Below, in pieces: positions 1 through 6,212 of a DNA stretch of 6,212 bases (position 1 is its first letter; each line of letters opens with the position of its first letter). The position numbers and the translations under genes were made by a program. The DNA lies in NCBI GenBank assembly GCA_005882155.1, contig VBCQ01000433.1, positions 1 to 6,212 on the forward strand, read 5' to 3'. The notes under the pieces were generated by a model. That model was given only the letters and a program-made list of their open reading frames with translations. It was not told where the DNA came from and searched no databases. Source of the DNA: Betaproteobacteria bacterium (GTDB lineage Bacteria > Pseudomonadota > Gammaproteobacteria > Burkholderiales > Burkholderiaceae_C).

Positions 1-527
1 ACGACCATCAGATGATCGGGCAGCACGTCGAGCTCCATCATCGAGACGTTGGTCAGATACGGCACATCGGCGAGGCCGGGCCAATCGGGCGCGACCGGCC
101 GGCCGCCGACGTTGATGAAGATCTTCGGCGCTTCGAGCACTTGGTCGCCGACGCTCACCGCGTTCGGCGAAACGAAGCGCGCATCGCCCCAGATCATCGT
201 CAGATTCTTGGTTCCGCCGATCCACTTTTTCAGGCCGTTGATCGACTCATTGACGACCGTGTCCTTGCGCGCCTTCACCGCTTTCATGTCGACTTGCACC
301 GCAGCGCCGATGCGCACGCCGTAGTCCGCTGCGCGCCGCGCCAGATGCGCCACGCGCGCACTCGCCACCAGCGTCTTGGTCGGGATGCAGCCGTTGTTGA
401 CGCAGGTGCCGCCATAGTGCTCGCGCTCGATCAGCGCGGTGTTCATTCCGGCCGCGGCGAGCCGTGTCGCGACCAGCGGGCCGGCTTGGCCGGTGCCGAT
501 CACGATCGCATCGAACTTTTGAGTCAT
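1..527 (-). CDS. FAD-dependent pyridine nucleotide-disulfide oxidoreductase, mercuric reductase-like (N-terminal part)
   Basis: This is a class I flavoprotein disulfide reductase, cut by the left window edge after 175 complete codons; the family is normally about 450-550 aa. Seen in the sequence: an N-terminal FAD-binding Rossmann motif GTGQAG at residues 11-16, the acidic ribose-binding residue E34 at the end of the second strand, and the redox-active disulfide motif GGTCVNNGCIPTK with C42 and C47. A conserved VGGRP follows near residue 150. There is no N-terminal heavy-metal-associated domain, so a true mercuric reductase is doubtful and no other mer genes are nearby. Lipoamide dehydrogenase, glutathione reductase and RclA-like enzymes share these motifs; the substrate cannot be named without the C-terminal half. 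The ATG start at 527 is supported by a GGAGA ribosome-binding site (533-537). The protein is predicted cytoplasmic. It is divergent from the ABM-domain gene at 623. Confidence 0.9.
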   Translation of the reverse strand, partial: MTQKFDAIVIGTGQAGPLVATRLAAAGMNTALIEREHYGGTCVNNGCIPTKTLVASARVAHLARRAADYGVRIGAAVQVDMKAVKARKDTVVNESINGLKKWIGGTKNLTMIWGDARFVSPNAVSVGDQVLEAPKIFINVGGRPVAPDWPGLADVPYLTNVSMMELDVLPDHLMV

Positions 528-560
528 GCGGGTCTCCGGTGCGCGCTGGCGATGCCTCGC

Positions 561-589
561 ACCCTACAAGGCCGAGCCGACGGTGACAA
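561..589 (-). promoter_or_regulatory. Possible sigma70-type promoter for the disulfide oxidoreductase gene
   Basis: On the minus strand, TTGTCA (584-589) is separated by 17 bases from TAGGGT (561-566), upstream of the start at 527. The -35 element matches consensus at 5 of 6 positions and the -10 at only 3 of 6. It lies in the 95-bp divergent region between this gene and the ABM-domain gene. Spacing and position are right, but the weak -10 makes this tentative. No convincing promoter was picked out for the plus-strand gene. Confidence 0.3.
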
Positions 590-622
590 TAGCCCGACGA
601 CAAATCCCCTCGAAGGTGACCC

Positions 623-925
623 GTGATCCTCGAACTCGCCGACATCCGCATCCCGCCCGGCAAGCAAGCCGAATTCGACGCCGCGATCCAGCGCGGCATC
701 GCGACCGTCATCTCGACCGCCAAGGGCTTTCGCGGCTTCAAGGTCAACAAGGGAATCGAGTCGCCCGAGCGCTACGTGCTGATGATCTTCTGGGACACGC
801 TGGAGAACCACACCGTCGACTTCCGCCAGGGCCCGCTGTTCGCTCAGTGGCGCGCGATCGTCGGCCCGTATTTCGCGGCGCCGCCCGTGGTCGAGCACTT
901 CACGCTGCTCGCGAAGTCGGCATGA
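623..925 (+). CDS. Antibiotic biosynthesis monooxygenase (ABM) domain protein
   Basis: A 100-residue protein, full length for the single-domain ABM family (dimeric alpha/beta ferredoxin-like barrel). It begins with a beta strand carrying LADIRIPPGK, followed by a helix (residues about 14-30), the strand GFRGFKVNKGIES, the strand YVLMIFWDT, and a helix and tail containing HTVDFRQGPLFAQWR and a final VEHFTLL strand. This order matches the fold. Family members range from quinone or polyketide monooxygenases to stress proteins of unknown substrate, and nothing here fixes the reaction. The start is GTG at 623, preceded by AAGGTG at 614-618 as ribosome-binding site; there is no signal peptide, so it is cytoplasmic. 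It is divergent from the disulfide oxidoreductase gene and ends six bases from the convergent DUF1080 gene. Confidence 0.85.
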   Translation: MILELADIRIPPGKQAEFDAAIQRGIATVISTAKGFRGFKVNKGIESPERYVLMIFWDTLENHTVDFRQGPLFAQWRAIVGPYFAAPPVVEHFTLLAKSA

Positions 926-931
926 CGGACG

Positions 932-1594
932 CTACGGAAGCTTGCGCACCTTGATGTTGCGGTAGTGCACGACGCTTGCCGGGTCATGCCCTTGCAACGC
1001 GAAGGTGCCGCTGCCGAGCAGCCGGTGCTCCAGGCCTTTCGGGCGCGGCGGATTCGCTTCTTCGGTGTAGTCGACGATGGTCTTGTCGTCGATCAGCGTC
1101 ACCACATGCTGGCCGTCGACGCGGATCGTCAACGTGAACCATTGGCCATCGGGCACGGCGACCGGCAGGTAATCTCGAATGCCCCACAAGCCGCCGCTGC
1201 GGCTCGTGTCGCTGTGCGAGTTGTTGACCTGCACTTCGTAGCCTTTGTCCGGCCAACCGACCGCCTGCCATTCGGTGTGGAAGTAGACGCCCGAGTTCGC
1301 GTTCGGAAAGGTCAGCACATCGATCTTCAGCTCGAAGTTCTTGAAGTCGTGGTTCTCGATCGGCCCGACGTAATACAGGTGCGAGCGCGGTCCGTGCACG
1401 ATGATCACGCCGTCTTTCACGCTGAAGGTCCCGGGCGCATCGCTCGCGCGCCAGCCGGCAAGCGACTGGCCGTCGAACAGGAGTTGCCAACCTTGGGCTT
1501 TTTCCGCGGGGCTGAGTGCATTCATGTCGGCTCCGAATGCCGAAGACCAGAGGACGATGAAACCGAACAAGGCACGCGCACACAAGCGTCGCAT
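932..1594 (-). CDS. Secreted DUF1080 protein (3-keto-disaccharide hydrolase family)
   Basis: A 220-residue protein with an N-terminal Sec-type signal peptide: basic MRR, hydrophobic core at residues 8-17, likely cleavage near residues 21-22 (AFG-A). The rest is one DUF1080 / 3-keto-disaccharide hydrolase domain, a concanavalin/LamG-like beta sandwich. Recognisable family landmarks are the entry GWQLLFDGQSLAGWR (residues 35-49), KNFELKIDV (85-93), NSGVYFHTEW (100-109), GYEVQVNNSH (118-127), and the late strands around GQWFTLTIRVDG. No lipobox is present despite C5. The family is associated with cleavage of 3-keto glycosides after C3 oxidation. It is the last gene of the operon. Its ATG shares its A with the TGA of the small-subunit gene, and GGAG at 1602-1605 serves as ribosome-binding site, so translation is probably coupled. 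No terminator hairpin follows, and the convergent ABM gene begins its stop six bases away. Exact substrate unknown. Confidence 0.88.
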   Translation of the reverse strand: MRRLCARALFGFIVLWSSAFGADMNALSPAEKAQGWQLLFDGQSLAGWRASDAPGTFSVKDGVIIVHGPRSHLYYVGPIENHDFKNFELKIDVLTFPNANSGVYFHTEWQAVGWPDKGYEVQVNNSHSDTSRSGGLWGIRDYLPVAVPDGQWFTLTIRVDGQHVVTLIDDKTIVDYTEEANPPRPKGLEHRLLGSGTFALQGHDPASVVHYRNIKVRKLP

Positions 1595-2205
1595 CAGCTG
1601 ACTCCGACCAGGTTGAGAACCGCGAGCGGCGGGCCGTCGAACGTCTGCGACGGCGTGTTGCCGACGTAGCGCAAGTCCTTCGCGCCGTCGGGCGTCGTGT
1701 AGAAGCCGCCCGCCGTGAGGTCGCGAAAGCGCGCGAAGAATTTCGCCGGCGCGGCGAATCGCGGCGCGGCCTTTTCGGCCCAGCAGATGTCGTCGCAGAT
1801 CGCGTGCTGCTGCGCTTCACTCGTCTGCGCGAAGCTGTGGCCGAAGCGGAGCTTCGATTCGCTGTCGATCCACGCGAGCCCGTTGACGATTTGCCGGCGG
1901 TCCTTGATGTGCGACGGATAGGGCGCGCTGATCCATTCGTCGATGAAGAGGTGGACGTCGAGCTGCGCCGCGCCCGGCGAGCGCTCGTCGGCCGGAATGA
2001 TGACGTTGCACAGCGCCGCGGCGGTGCGCCGTTGCGGCTCGCTCATGGTCAGCGGCCAGAGCTCGACACCGCGATAGCTCTTGACGAGATCGGGGTCGGT
2101 GCCATATCCAAGCGTCTTGCGGCCCATCGTCGCCGCGCCGGATTGCCCCCACGACGGCAGCGCCGCGGCCGCGAGCATCCATTGCAATGTCGTGCGCCGA
2201 TCCAT
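1594..2205 (-). CDS. Gluconate 2-dehydrogenase subunit 3 family protein with Tat signal (small subunit of GMC dehydrogenase)
   Basis: A 203-residue protein. The N-terminus DRRTTLQW followed by a hydrophobic alanine-rich stretch (residues 10-16) is a twin-arginine signal with the arginine pair at 3-4. The body matches the gluconate 2-dehydrogenase subunit 3 family: LCNVIIPADERSPGA (65-79), then DVHLFIDEW, and near the C-terminus GGFYTTPDGAKDLRYVGN. In membrane-bound sugar dehydrogenases of this type (gluconate, fructose, FAD-glucose, glucoside 3-dehydrogenase) the small subunit carries the Tat signal and brings the signal-less flavoprotein with it to the periplasm. The ATG at 2205 overlaps the flavoprotein stop codon by one base and has an AGAAGGA ribosome-binding site (2212-2218), six bases upstream. 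Its own TGA overlaps the DUF1080 start. The start choice is supported by both the site and the position of the Tat motif. Confidence 0.88.
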   Translation of the reverse strand: MDRRTTLQWMLAAAALPSWGQSGAATMGRKTLGYGTDPDLVKSYRGVELWPLTMSEPQRRTAAALCNVIIPADERSPGAAQLDVHLFIDEWISAPYPSHIKDRRQIVNGLAWIDSESKLRFGHSFAQTSEAQQHAICDDICWAEKAAPRFAAPAKFFARFRDLTAGGFYTTPDGAKDLRYVGNTPSQTFDGPPLAVLNLVGVS

Positions 2206-4007
2206 CAGATGTCCTTCTTGCGCATTTGCTCGATCAGGTGGTCCGATGCACGCCAGGCGAGCGCCATGATCGTCAGCGTCGGGTTCTTGTCGGCGTTGGA
2301 GCAGAACGGCGCGCCGTCGGTGATGAACAGGTTCTTCACGTCCCAGGTCTGGCACCAGGCGTTCGTCACCGAGGTCTTCGGGTCGCTGCCCATGATCGCG
2401 CCGCCGACTTCGTGAATGATCGAGCCGCCGGCGGCGATCGCCTTGCGGCCGTCGGCTTCGACGCGACCATGAACGCGCCCGCCCATCGCTTCGATGATCT
2501 CGGCGAAGGTCGCCTGCATGTGCGCGGCCTGGCGCGTCTCGTGCTCGGACCACTGCCAGTGAAAACGCAGCACCGGGATGCCCCATCGATCCTTCACCTG
2601 CGGGTCGATCTCGCAGTACGACTGCGGATTCGGAATCATCTCGCCGCGCCCGGCGAAGTAGACGAACGAGCCGTAGTAGCGCCGCACGTCTTCCTTGAAG
2701 CGCTGGCCGTAGCTGCCATGGGTCAACCACTCGAGCCCAGCGCCGGTGCTCGGCCCCGGCATGCGCCGGCCGCTCGCCATCTCGATGTGGTAGCCGCGCG
2801 GGAAATCGAGGCCGCCCTTGGCGTGCTTTTGATACAGCCACCACGGCGAATACAAGTGCGATCCGCCGGCGCCGTCTTCGTTGTGCGGCGGCAGGTCTTC
2901 GAGCAGCGGTACCTGGCCGTCGAGATCGCTGCCCACCGTGTCCATGATGTAGCGGCCGAGCTTTCCACTCGAGTTCGCGAGCCCGTTCGGAAACTGCGGC
3001 GACTTCGAGTTGAGCAGGATGCGAACCGACTCGCAGGCGCTCGCCGCCAGCACGACGGCGCGCGCGCTCACCGCTTCATGCCGGCCGTTGCGCTTGTCGA
3101 CGAAGCGCACGCCCGATGCTCGGCCCGACTTGTCGAGCGTGACCTCGTAGACCATCGCGTTGCACAGGATGTCGAGCTTGCCGGTCGCGAGCGCCGGCGG
3201 CAGATGCACCGCCGGCGACTGGTAGGTCGCGCGGATCGAGCAGCCGCGGCTGCACGGCGTGGCCCAGAAGCACGCGGCGCGCGCTTGCACGTCCTGCGCG
3301 AGGATGCGTTGCGCGTTCGGGTTGCCCGGATGAAGCTTGGCCGGCAGCGTTTTGTGGTCGAGCGCTCGGGTGAGCACCGCGCGATGAATCGGCACCACCG
3401 GAATGCCGAGTCGCCCGGCACGCTGGCGTATCAGCCGCTCGCCGACGCGCGGCTCGGGTGCGGGAAGCAGACAGCCTGCGGGCGAATCGGGCGTGTTCTC
3501 CAGCCCTTCGCTGGAGCCGTAGACGCCGATCAGCATCTCGACCTTGTCGTAGTACGGCGCGACGTCGTCGTAGGAGATCGGCCAGTCGAAGCCGAGCCCG
3601 TCGCGCGAATGCGGCTTGAAATCGTAGGGTCCGTTGCGCAGCGCGATGCGGCCCCAGTGGTTGGTTCGCCCGCCGAGCATGCGCGAGCGCCACCAGCTGA
3701 ATTGACGCGCCTCGCTCTTCGACGCATTCGTGTACGGCTCGCCTGGCACCGACCAACCGCCGTCGATCGTCGCGTCGTAGAAGCCGAAGGGCTTGTCCGG
3801 CGTGACCGCCCCACGCAGCGGCGCATCGTGGTAGGTCTGGAACATCGGCGTCTCGGTCGCGACGTCATACGAGCGACCCGCTTCGAGCATCAGCACGCTG
3901 ACGCCGTCCATCGCGAGCGTGTAGGCGCTTTGCCCGCCGGCGGCGCCCGAGCCGACGACGATCACGTCGTACTCGCGCTGCAGCGAATCGGGAGTGACGA
4001 AGGCCAT
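2205..4007 (-). CDS. GMC-family FAD-dependent sugar dehydrogenase, catalytic subunit (probable glycoside 3-dehydrogenase type)
   Basis: A 600-residue flavoprotein of the GMC family, similar in length to large subunits of periplasmic sugar/alcohol dehydrogenases. Landmarks in order: FAD Rossmann motif GSGAAGG (residues 19-25) with E42 at the ribose position; the flavin-contact motif GGRTNHW (112-118); a cysteine group C246, C252, C256 in the central part; and the C-terminal GMC_oxred_C region with catalytic-position H532 in IIHEVGGAIMG and N575 in NADKNPTLT. There is no signal peptide, consistent with export bound to the Tat-bearing small subunit encoded next. Likely reaction: oxidation of a sugar or glycoside hydroxyl with transfer of electrons to a respiratory acceptor. 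C3 specificity is inferred only from the downstream DUF1080 gene. The ATG at 4007 places the Rossmann motif at the usual distance, but it has no clear ribosome-binding site; GTG and TTG codons upstream in frame are alternatives. Confidence 0.9.
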   Translation of the reverse strand: MAFVTPDSLQREYDVIVVGSGAAGGQSAYTLAMDGVSVLMLEAGRSYDVATETPMFQTYHDAPLRGAVTPDKPFGFYDATIDGGWSVPGEPYTNASKSEARQFSWWRSRMLGGRTNHWGRIALRNGPYDFKPHSRDGLGFDWPISYDDVAPYYDKVEMLIGVYGSSEGLENTPDSPAGCLLPAPEPRVGERLIRQRAGRLGIPVVPIHRAVLTRALDHKTLPAKLHPGNPNAQRILAQDVQARAACFWATPCSRGCSIRATYQSPAVHLPPALATGKLDILCNAMVYEVTLDKSGRASGVRFVDKRNGRHEAVSARAVVLAASACESVRILLNSKSPQFPNGLANSSGKLGRYIMDTVGSDLDGQVPLLEDLPPHNEDGAGGSHLYSPWWLYQKHAKGGLDFPRGYHIEMASGRRMPGPSTGAGLEWLTHGSYGQRFKEDVRRYYGSFVYFAGRGEMIPNPQSYCEIDPQVKDRWGIPVLRFHWQWSEHETRQAAHMQATFAEIIEAMGGRVHGRVEADGRKAIAAGGSIIHEVGGAIMGSDPKTSVTNAWCQTWDVKNLFITDGAPFCSNADKNPTLTIMALAWRASDHLIEQMRKKDI

Positions 4008-4049
4008 GGGGGCGCAGTTTGCCACGCGGACATAGCGGAGATTGCGTAT

Positions 4050-4078
4050 TTGCGGCAGGTCATGGCCGGCAGCACAAT
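4050..4078 (+). promoter_or_regulatory. Possible sigma70-type promoter for maeB
   Basis: TTGCGG (4050-4055) is followed after exactly 17 bases by CACAAT (4073-4078), about 47 bases before the maeB start. The -10 matches the consensus at 4 of 6 positions and the -35 mainly in its TTG. It lies in the 118-bp divergent region shared with the GMC operon. No matching good promoter was found for the minus strand. Tentative. Confidence 0.3.
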
Positions 4079-4113
4079 GGTCCGGCAAGGTCGCCGCTGT
4101 GCGACCCGACCAC

Positions 4114-4119
4114 AGGAGA
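4114..4119 (+). promoter_or_regulatory. Ribosome-binding site of maeB
   Basis: AGGAGA lies six bases upstream of the ATG at 4126. It decides the start: another ATG at 4121 is only one base from this site and reads into TGA after two codons, so it cannot be the start. Confidence 0.8.
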
Positions 4120-4125
4120 CATGCG

Positions 4126-5664
4126 ATGAACGAGTCCCACCCGAAGGGCGAGCTGTCGGCCGCCGAGCAAGCGCTGCGCGACGCTGCGCTCGACTACCAC
4201 CGCACGCCGACGCGCGGCAAGATCGCCGTCACCCCGACCAAGCCGCTGTCGAACCAGCGTGACCTGTCGCTCGCCTATTCGCCCGGCGTCGCCTATGCCT
4301 GCCTCGCGATCGAGCAGGATCCCTCGCTCGCCGCCGAATACACCTCGCGCGGCAACCTGGTCGGCGTGGTCACCAACGGCACCGCCGTGCTCGGGCTCGG
4401 CGACATCGGCCCGCTCGCCGGCAAGCCGGTGATGGAGGGCAAAGGCTGTTTGTTCCAGAAGTTCGCCGGCATCGACGTGTTCGACATCGAGCTCGCCGAG
4501 CACGACCCCGACAAGCTCGTCGACATCATCGCCGCGCTCGAGCCGACGCTCGGTGGCGTGAACCTCGAGGACATCAAGGCGCCGGAGTGCTTCTACATCG
4601 AGCGCAAGCTGCGCGAGCGGATGAAGATTCCGGTCTTCCACGACGATCAGCACGGCACCGCGATCATCTCGGCGGCCGCGGTGCTCAACGGCATGGAGCT
4701 CGTCGGCAAGAAGATCGGCGAGGTGAAGATCGCCGTGTCGGGCGCCGGCGCGGCGGCCATCGCCTGCCTCGACCTGCTCGTCGAGCTCGGCGTGAAGCGC
4801 GACAACGTGTTCGTTTGCGACTCCAAGGGCGTGATCCACGACCGGCGCGAAGACAAGCTCGACGAGTCGAAGAAGCGCTACATCCAGAAGACCTCGGCGC
4901 GCACCTTGAGCGATGTGATGGACGGCGCTGACGTGCTGCTCGGCTGCTCGGCCGCCGGCGCGGTCACGCAAGACATGGTGAAGCGCATGGCGGCGCGGCC
5001 GATCATCCTCGCGCTCGCAAACCCCGAGCCCGAGATCCGCCCCGAGCTCGCGAAGGCGGTGCGGCCCGACTGCATCATCGCGACCGGCCGCTCGGACTAC
5101 CCGAACCAAGTCAACAACGTCCTCTGCTTCCCGTACATCTTCCGCGGCGCGCTCGACTGCGGCGCGACGCGAATCACCGAGGCGATGAAGATCGCCTGCG
5201 TGCGCGAGATCGCCGACCTCGCCAAGGCCGAGATCAGCGCCGAAGTCGCGTCCGCCTACGCAGGGCGCGAGCTGCGCTTCGGCTCCGATTACCTGATTCC
5301 GACGCCGTTCGATTCGCGGCTGATCCTGCGCATCGCGCCTGCGGTGGCGAAAGCCGCTGAAGCGTCAGGCGTCGCAACGCGGCCGATCGCCGACCTCGAG
5401 GCCTATCGCCAGTCGCTGATCCGCTTCGTGACCCACACGGGAATGTTCATGCGCCCGGTGTTCGCCGCGGCGCGCCAAGCGCCCAAGCGCATCGCCTACG
5501 CCGAGGGCGAAGACGAGCGCGTGCTGCGCGCGGTGCAAGTCGCAGTCGATGAAGGCCTGGTGCGGCCGATCCTCGTCGGCCGGCCTGCCGTCATCGCTGC
5601 GCGCATCGAGCGTGCCGGGCTGCGCTTGGAGGCCGGCCGCAATGTCGAAGTGATCAACCCGTAA
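4126..5664 (+). CDS. maeB: MaeB-type malic enzyme, interrupted by an in-frame TAA in its phosphotransacetylase-like domain
   Basis: This gene encodes a malic enzyme that oxidatively decarboxylates malate to pyruvate with NAD(P)+, feeding C4 acids back to pyruvate and usually supplying NADPH; cytoplasmic. Long MaeB proteins are about 760 aa: a malic enzyme half plus a C-terminal phosphotransacetylase-like (PTA) half, the latter regulatory (acetyl-CoA sensing, oligomerisation). Seen here: LAYSPGVA with catalytic-type Y51, EGKG with K106, metal-ligand region NLEDIKAPE (146-154), FHDDQHGTA (171-179), nucleotide-binding VSGAGAAA (204-211), ANPEPE (298-303), TGRSDYPNQVNNV (320-332). The PTA half starts near residue 453 (KRIAYAEGEDERVL). 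A TAA follows residue 512, about 60 residues into that half, where homologues carry NP-x-DD. All malic enzyme motifs are intact, so a truncated product could still be catalytic but unregulated or unstable. Cofactor preference cannot be settled by eye. Confidence 0.9.
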   Translation: MNESHPKGELSAAEQALRDAALDYHRTPTRGKIAVTPTKPLSNQRDLSLAYSPGVAYACLAIEQDPSLAAEYTSRGNLVGVVTNGTAVLGLGDIGPLAGKPVMEGKGCLFQKFAGIDVFDIELAEHDPDKLVDIIAALEPTLGGVNLEDIKAPECFYIERKLRERMKIPVFHDDQHGTAIISAAAVLNGMELVGKKIGEVKIAVSGAGAAAIACLDLLVELGVKRDNVFVCDSKGVIHDRREDKLDESKKRYIQKTSARTLSDVMDGADVLLGCSAAGAVTQDMVKRMAARPIILALANPEPEIRPELAKAVRPDCIIATGRSDYPNQVNNVLCFPYIFRGALDCGATRITEAMKIACVREIADLAKAEISAEVASAYAGRELRFGSDYLIPTPFDSRLILRIAPAVAKAAEASGVATRPIADLEAYRQSLIRFVTHTGMFMRPVFAAARQAPKRIAYAEGEDERVLRAVQVAVDEGLVRPILVGRPAVIAARIERAGLRLEAGRNVEVINP

Positions 5665-6212
5665 GACGACACGCGCTTTCGCCAGTACTGGGAGGCGTAC
5701 CACCGCTTGAATGCGCGCGACGGCGTGACGCCGGAAATGGCGAAGGCGACGCTTCGCCGCTCGAACACGACGATCGCCGCGATGACGGTCAAGCTCGGCG
5801 ACGCCGACGGCATGCTGTGCGGGCTGGTCGGCCGCTTCGACGGCCACCTCGATCACATCCGCGAAGTGATCGGCCTGCGCGACGGCGCGCGCGTGCTGGC
5901 CACCGTCAACGCGCTGATGCTCGACAAGCACACCCTCTTCATCGCCGACGCGTTCGTCAACGATGACCCCGATGCCGAGCAACTGGCGGAGATCGCGTCG
6001 ATGGCGGCCGACGAAGTGCGCCGCTTCGGCCTGACGCCGAAGGTCGCGTTCTTGTCGCACTCGATGTACGGCAGCAGCAAGCGCGCGTCGGCGCTGAAGA
6101 TGCGTGCCGCGCGCGACCGCTTCGTGCGGCTCGCCCCCGACGTCGAAGCCGACGGCGAGCTGCAGGGCGACGCCGCGCTGAGCGACGAGGTGCGGCAGCG
6201 CTTCCTGCCCGA
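5665..6212 (+). pseudogene. maeB: Continuation of maeB beyond the premature stop: remaining PTA-like domain (partial at window edge)
   Basis: Directly after the TAA the same frame stays open for 182 codons to the window end and reads as the rest of the MaeB PTA-like domain. Recognisable stretches are DDTRFRQYW immediately after the stop, GLVGRFDGHLDHIREVIGLR, LMLDKHTLFIADAFVNDDP, AEQLAEIASMAADEVRRFG, KVAFLSHSMYGSS, and ELQGDAALSDEVRQRFLP. No frameshift is needed and the GC-rich codon use is unchanged, so the lesion is one codon. I see no credible ribosome-binding site and start just after the stop that would express this part separately. About 60 more residues would be expected beyond the edge. 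It is expressed only if the stop is an error in the sequence or is read through. Confidence 0.85.

Noticed and set aside
4121..4129. ATG CGA TGA mini-frame at the maeB start
   Set aside because: The ATG is one base from the ribosome-binding site, too close for initiation, and encodes only two residues.
2187..4262. Very long plus-strand open frame (about 690 codons) opposite the GMC gene
   Set aside because: It is antisense to a gene with clear family motifs. Its composition (rich in Arg, His, Ala, Val, Asp) is typical of the complementary frame of a GC-biased gene, and no protein family is recognisable.
4060..5109. Minus-strand open frame of about 350 codons opposite maeB
   Set aside because: It is a shadow of the maeB coding bias, with no family motifs, and its end overlaps the divergent promoter region.
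5721..5733. Small perfect hairpin CGGCG-TGA-CGCCG, 56 bases after the TAA
   Set aside because: Considered as a terminator or read-through element. The five-base stem with a three-base loop has no T-run, lies within conserved coding sequence, and is common by chance at this GC content.
5737..5739. Possible re-initiation ATG for a separate PTA-domain polypeptide
   Set aside because: Only a weak GGA lies directly upstream, at poor spacing, and the ATG falls within the conserved domain 24 codons after the stop.
5365..6060. Minus-strand open frame spanning the maeB stop codon
   Set aside because: It could suggest that a different gene replaced maeB here, but the plus-strand frame on both sides reads as MaeB while this frame has only the repetitive Arg/His/Asp/Val composition of a shadow.

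Overview
The window is GC-rich chromosomal DNA (mid-60s % GC by eye) with tightly packed, strongly codon-biased genes. It looks like a proteobacterium. The MaeB-type malic enzyme and the small ABM-domain protein resemble betaproteobacterial (Burkholderiales-like) versions, but this placement rests on recognition only. No tRNA, rRNA, insertion sequence, CRISPR array or long repeat was seen.

Layout, left to right. (1) The left edge to 527, minus strand, holds the N-terminal 175 codons of a flavin-dependent disulfide oxidoreductase of the mercuric reductase / dihydrolipoamide dehydrogenase class. The rest of the gene lies outside the window. (2) A 95-bp divergent intergenic region leads to a 100-residue ABM-type protein on the plus strand (623-925). 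(3) Six bases later, facing it, ends a three-gene minus-strand operon (4007 down to 932). In transcription order it encodes a GMC-family FAD oxidoreductase (600 aa), a Tat-signal small subunit of the gluconate 2-dehydrogenase subunit 3 family (203 aa), and a secreted DUF1080 / 3-keto-disaccharide hydrolase domain protein (220 aa). Both internal junctions are TGATG stop/start overlaps. (4) A 118-bp divergent region leads to a plus-strand maeB-type malic enzyme gene (4126 onward).

Two points stand out. First, the operon has the composition expected for a periplasmic 3-keto-glycoside route. A flavoprotein exported with its Tat-bearing partner would oxidise a sugar hydroxyl, probably at C3, and a secreted DUF1080 enzyme would then cleave the 3-keto glycoside. 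No cytochrome c partner is encoded beside it. Second, maeB is interrupted by an in-frame TAA at 5662-5664, inside the C-terminal phosphotransacetylase-like domain. The same frame then continues open to the window end with clearly recognisable MaeB sequence. The malic enzyme catalytic half is intact, so the locus is a recent nonsense allele, a sequence error, or a shortened enzyme lacking its acetyl-CoA-responsive domain.
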